Position numbers and translations under genes: made by a program | Shown here: piece after piece, positions 61,751 through 64,000 of the stretch | Layout of the letters: each line of letters starts with the position of its first letter | Position numbering within the stretch: position 1 is the stretch's first letter | Notes under the pieces: model-generated | Told to the model about the DNA's origin: nothing | Database searches by the model: none | What the model saw: only the letters and a program-made list of their open reading frames with translations | NCBI RefSeq assembly: GCF_019703515.2 | Contig: NC_059347.1 | Coordinates: 22,559,501 to 22,623,500, forward strand | DNA from: Myxocyprinus asiaticus | Lineage: Eukaryota > Chordata > Actinopteri > Cypriniformes > Catostomidae | Length of the DNA: 64,000 bases | Direction of reading: 5' to 3'

Positions 61751-62454
61751 CTTTTAGGGAAAACACAATCAGTGTTGCGGTGGGTCAGATAAGCCTTATA
61801 CAACTGCACTCTCGAAACAAGACAAGATAAGCTTACCACTAGGGAACTGTCCCTGTAATTAGTATACTATGCCATAGCAATAATAACTAGCCAATAATTA
61901 AACTCAATTTACAAGCATAATAAAAGTGCAGAATATCTTGTTTGCTTAGAATTACCATGATGAAATGGCATTTGCAACCCTTTTTACTTTTGTAATGTGT
62001 ATTTCTAAGTAAAACGGGATATTCAATGAGGGGGAAAAACTAAGATGGGACTTGATTTTAAGCATCTGGAATTGACTGGATCATAAAAAGTGGGTGTTTC
62101 ATATCAGAATGAAGTTAAAAACAATGACTAAAATGCTATTTGCTCACATGGCTTTACTTTAACTGTTTTTTCAGGGGTTAAAAGGGGTCTTCATATTTTG
62201 AAGACATTCTTTTTTTTTTTTTACTGACTTACACTTATGAATCATACACAATAAAACCTGGAATGTGTATTAAAAGATTAAATTGAGTAAATTTTGATTT
62301 AATGTTGACTTGTATTTACAATATTGAGGTGTACTCACAAAAATGTTATTGTATTAGCAAGTGTCACTCTCAGTGTCTGATCAAGCAGAAATGTTATTCT
62401 GATGAACAATTATCATCAAAAACCAGACAAAAATGTTTATATATGATTACAGGA
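61751..62454. other. ARSK intron, unassigned
   Basis: No exon of the upstream ARSK half was found here on the minus strand. Confidence 0.45.
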
Positions 62455-62645
62455 TGTGGCATGGGGGCGTGGTCATGTGTCTGTCTGCGGGAGAGGGAGA
62501 GCGGAAAGGCCAGTCACCTGGGCTGTAATTACTCTAACACCTGTCTCTCATTATAGTGATGGTGGAGGAAGACCTGATAAGGCACGCCAGAGCGGGACAG
62601 AGTCATGCCGACAGGCTTTCCTTAATGTAAAGTCTGCACTTTGTG

Positions 62646-63109
62646 GGTGCTCTTGCGGGAGGTGGAAAGGAGGGGGCGGTGCTCTCGCAGGAGGTGGAGA
62701 GGGGGCGGTGCTCTCGCAGGAGGTGGGGGGTGGTGCTCTCGTGGGAGGTGGAGGGGGCCGGTGCTCTCAGGAGGTGGAGAGGGTGGGGGTGCGGTGCTCT
62801 CGTGGGAGGTGGGGGGCGGTGCTCTCGTGGGAGGTGGGGGGGGGCCGGTGCTCTCGTTGGAGGTGGAGGGAGGGCAGTGCTCCACGGGAGGTGGGGGGCG
62901 GTGCTCTCGCGGGAGGTGGAAAGGGGGGCAGTGCTCTTGCGGGAGGTGGAGGGGGGGCAGTGCTCTCGCGGGAGGTGGAGGGTGGGTGTGCTCTCAGGAG
63001 GTGGAGAGGGTGGGGGGGCGGTGCTCTCATGGGAGGTGGAGGGAGGGAGGGAGGTGCTCTCACAGGAGGTGGAGGGAGGGCGGTGCTCTTGCAGGAGGTG
63101 GGGGGGGTC
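62646..63109 (+). repeat. G-rich minisatellite derived from RNase H coding sequence
   Basis: About 16 imperfect units of roughly 29 bp built on GCGGTGCTCTCGCAGGAGG and TGGAGGGG. In one frame several units read AVLSQEVE(G), the beginning of gypsy RNase H domains. Strong strand asymmetry: G-rich on +, with many GGG runs. Confidence 0.9.
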
Positions 63110-63111
63110 GG

Positions 63112-63296
63112 CCGGTGGCTGGTGCTGTTTACTAGACGCAAGCTCTCCTTCAAGGAGACAAAGTACAGTACCATCAAGAAGGAGTGTCTTGCAATTAAGT
63201 GGGCTGTTCTTACCCTCCGCTACTACCTGCTGGGGTGGGCCTTCACCCTCTGTTCCGATCACGCTCCTCTGCAGTGGTTCCACCGCATGATCCACA
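63112..63296 (+). pseudogene. Ty3/gypsy RNase H fragment
   Basis: RKLSFKETKYSTIKKECLAI, KWAVLTLRYYLLGWAFTLCS, DHAPLQWFHRM. Contains the RNase H Glu (KKECLAI) and second Asp (CSDHAP); the first Asp would lie upstream of the minisatellite and is missing. Confidence 0.9.
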
Positions 63297-63396
63297 GACC
63301 GGGGGGCGCAGATGGTTGTGACTGACTTTCTCTCCAGAAATGGGGGGGAATGGGCAGGCCGGTTGTTGTCCCGTCCTGAGTCAGTGGTGGGGGTAA

Positions 63397-63732
63397 TGTG
63401 GCATGGGGCTTGGTCATGTGTCTGTCTGCGGGAGAGGGAGAGTGGTAAGGCCAGTCACCTGGGCTGTAATTACTCTAACACCTGTCTCTCATTATAGTGA
63501 TGGTGGAGGGAGACCTGATAAGGCACACCAGAGTGTCAGAGGGGAAGAGAGAGTGGCAAGGAACTGATGTTTGAAGGACTGGCAGCGATAGACAGAGACT
63601 GCACCTTATAGTTCCATGAGCCCTATTTGAGTTGGCCACTGAAAGCCATTTTTTCTGTTTAATCTGATTATGTGGAGGAAATAAACACTCACCTCAATTG
63701 TTTGCTGTCTCCTGACTCCTCCATTGCCCACA
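63397..63732 (+). mobile_element. 3' LTR of the gypsy element
   Basis: TGTGGCATGGGGCTTGGTCA through an AATAAA (63680-63685) to CCATTGCCCACA, a TG...CA form. The end position is a best guess. Confidence 0.65.
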
Positions 63733-64000
63733 AACAAAGATGCTTTACTCAGGACTATTAACAACTGCTTCAAGAGCTACAGTGGCCACAAAAACTATTT
63801 CACACCACTTAAGCCACACAAAATGTATGAATTTGTGTTAGATAACGATTAAAAAAACAAGAATCATTAAAGAAAATGATGATTGACCTTTTCTCAGAAT
63901 TAACTTTTTTGTATATAAACCATTTTGTTTTTTTCTTTTAATCAGCTTGTCCCAAGTAATTTTTAGTGGATGTACTGTGTAAAGTCAGTCATCCTTAAAT
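63733..64000. other. AT-rich sequence at window end
   Basis: No exon, repeat or RNA gene recognised. Confidence 0.4.

Larger units (their letters stand above)
62455..63732 (+). mobile_element. Internally deleted Ty3/gypsy-type LTR element
   Basis: 5' LTR fragment (62455 to about 62600) and 3' LTR (from 63397) both begin TGTGGCATGGGG and share about 145 bp. Between them lie a short coding scrap (AFLNVKSALC), the minisatellite, an RNase H fragment and a TDFLSRNGG segment. Most of gag-pol is gone. No convincing target duplication. Confidence 0.82.

Noticed and set aside
62603..63295. Long proline/serine-rich open frame on the minus strand
   Set aside because: It is the shadow of the G-rich minisatellite, whose unit repeats keep all frames open.
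62450..63754. CAGGA on both sides of the gypsy element as a target duplication
   Set aside because: The 3' copy (63750-63754) lies beyond the best TG...CA LTR end, so the match is probably chance.

Overview
This is a vertebrate genomic window, almost certainly from a teleost of the carp family (Cyprinidae). It carries spliced genes with GT-AG introns, several Tc1/mariner subfamilies, a tRNA-headed SINE, DIRS and Ty3/gypsy retroelements, an L1-type LINE and many copies of palindromic TTAA-flanked MITEs. The species-level reading is inference; the gene identities rest on exon-by-exon reading of the translated sequence.

Layout. (1) 338-5594, + strand: the last 14 coding exons of HMG-CoA reductase (HMGCR; exons 7-20 by the human numbering), from the end of the sterol-sensing domain to the stop codon, followed by a 3'UTR of about 1 kb. 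(2) 10763-55705, - strand: a complete ceramide transfer protein gene (CERT1/COL4A3BP), 17 coding exons, 617 codons plus stop. It has a PH domain, serine-repeat motif, FFAT motif and START domain, and keeps the 26-codon cassette exon that separates the long and short human isoforms. HMGCR and CERT1 converge tail to tail, as in human. (3) 57810-61750, - strand: the 3' half of arylsulfatase K (ARSK), carrying two in-frame stop codons, lost short segments and a missing splice donor, so it reads as a pseudogene.

Most of the rest is transposable elements in the CERT1 introns, often nested. Best defined are a hAT element whose 8-bp target duplication ends 14 nt from a CERT1 splice donor (13455-14793); a SINE with an exact 15-bp duplication lying in DIRS-derived sequence and itself split by a hAT element (22690-25254); a hAT element split by a nearly full-length but dead L1 (31414-38284); an element carrying a THAP-domain reading frame (28352-29402); an uninterrupted DD34E Tc1 transposase (11445-12485) with a decayed sister copy (59162-60740); and a solo LTR with an exact 5-bp duplication (49362-49597).

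The most unusual structure is at 62646-63109: a G-rich minisatellite of about 16 units of 29 bp inside an internally deleted Ty3/gypsy element. Its unit, read in one frame, is the RNase H-start motif AVLSQEVE, so the array seems to have grown out of the retroelement's own coding sequence. A second lead is a truncated THAP-domain start at the centre of a palindromic TTAA MITE (43555-43620), which points to a Kolobok-type ancestry for that MITE family.

No bacterial-type system, CRISPR array or structural RNA gene was seen. HMGCR makes mevalonate for sterols and CERT1 moves ceramide from ER to Golgi, so the two intact genes both belong to ER-linked lipid supply.
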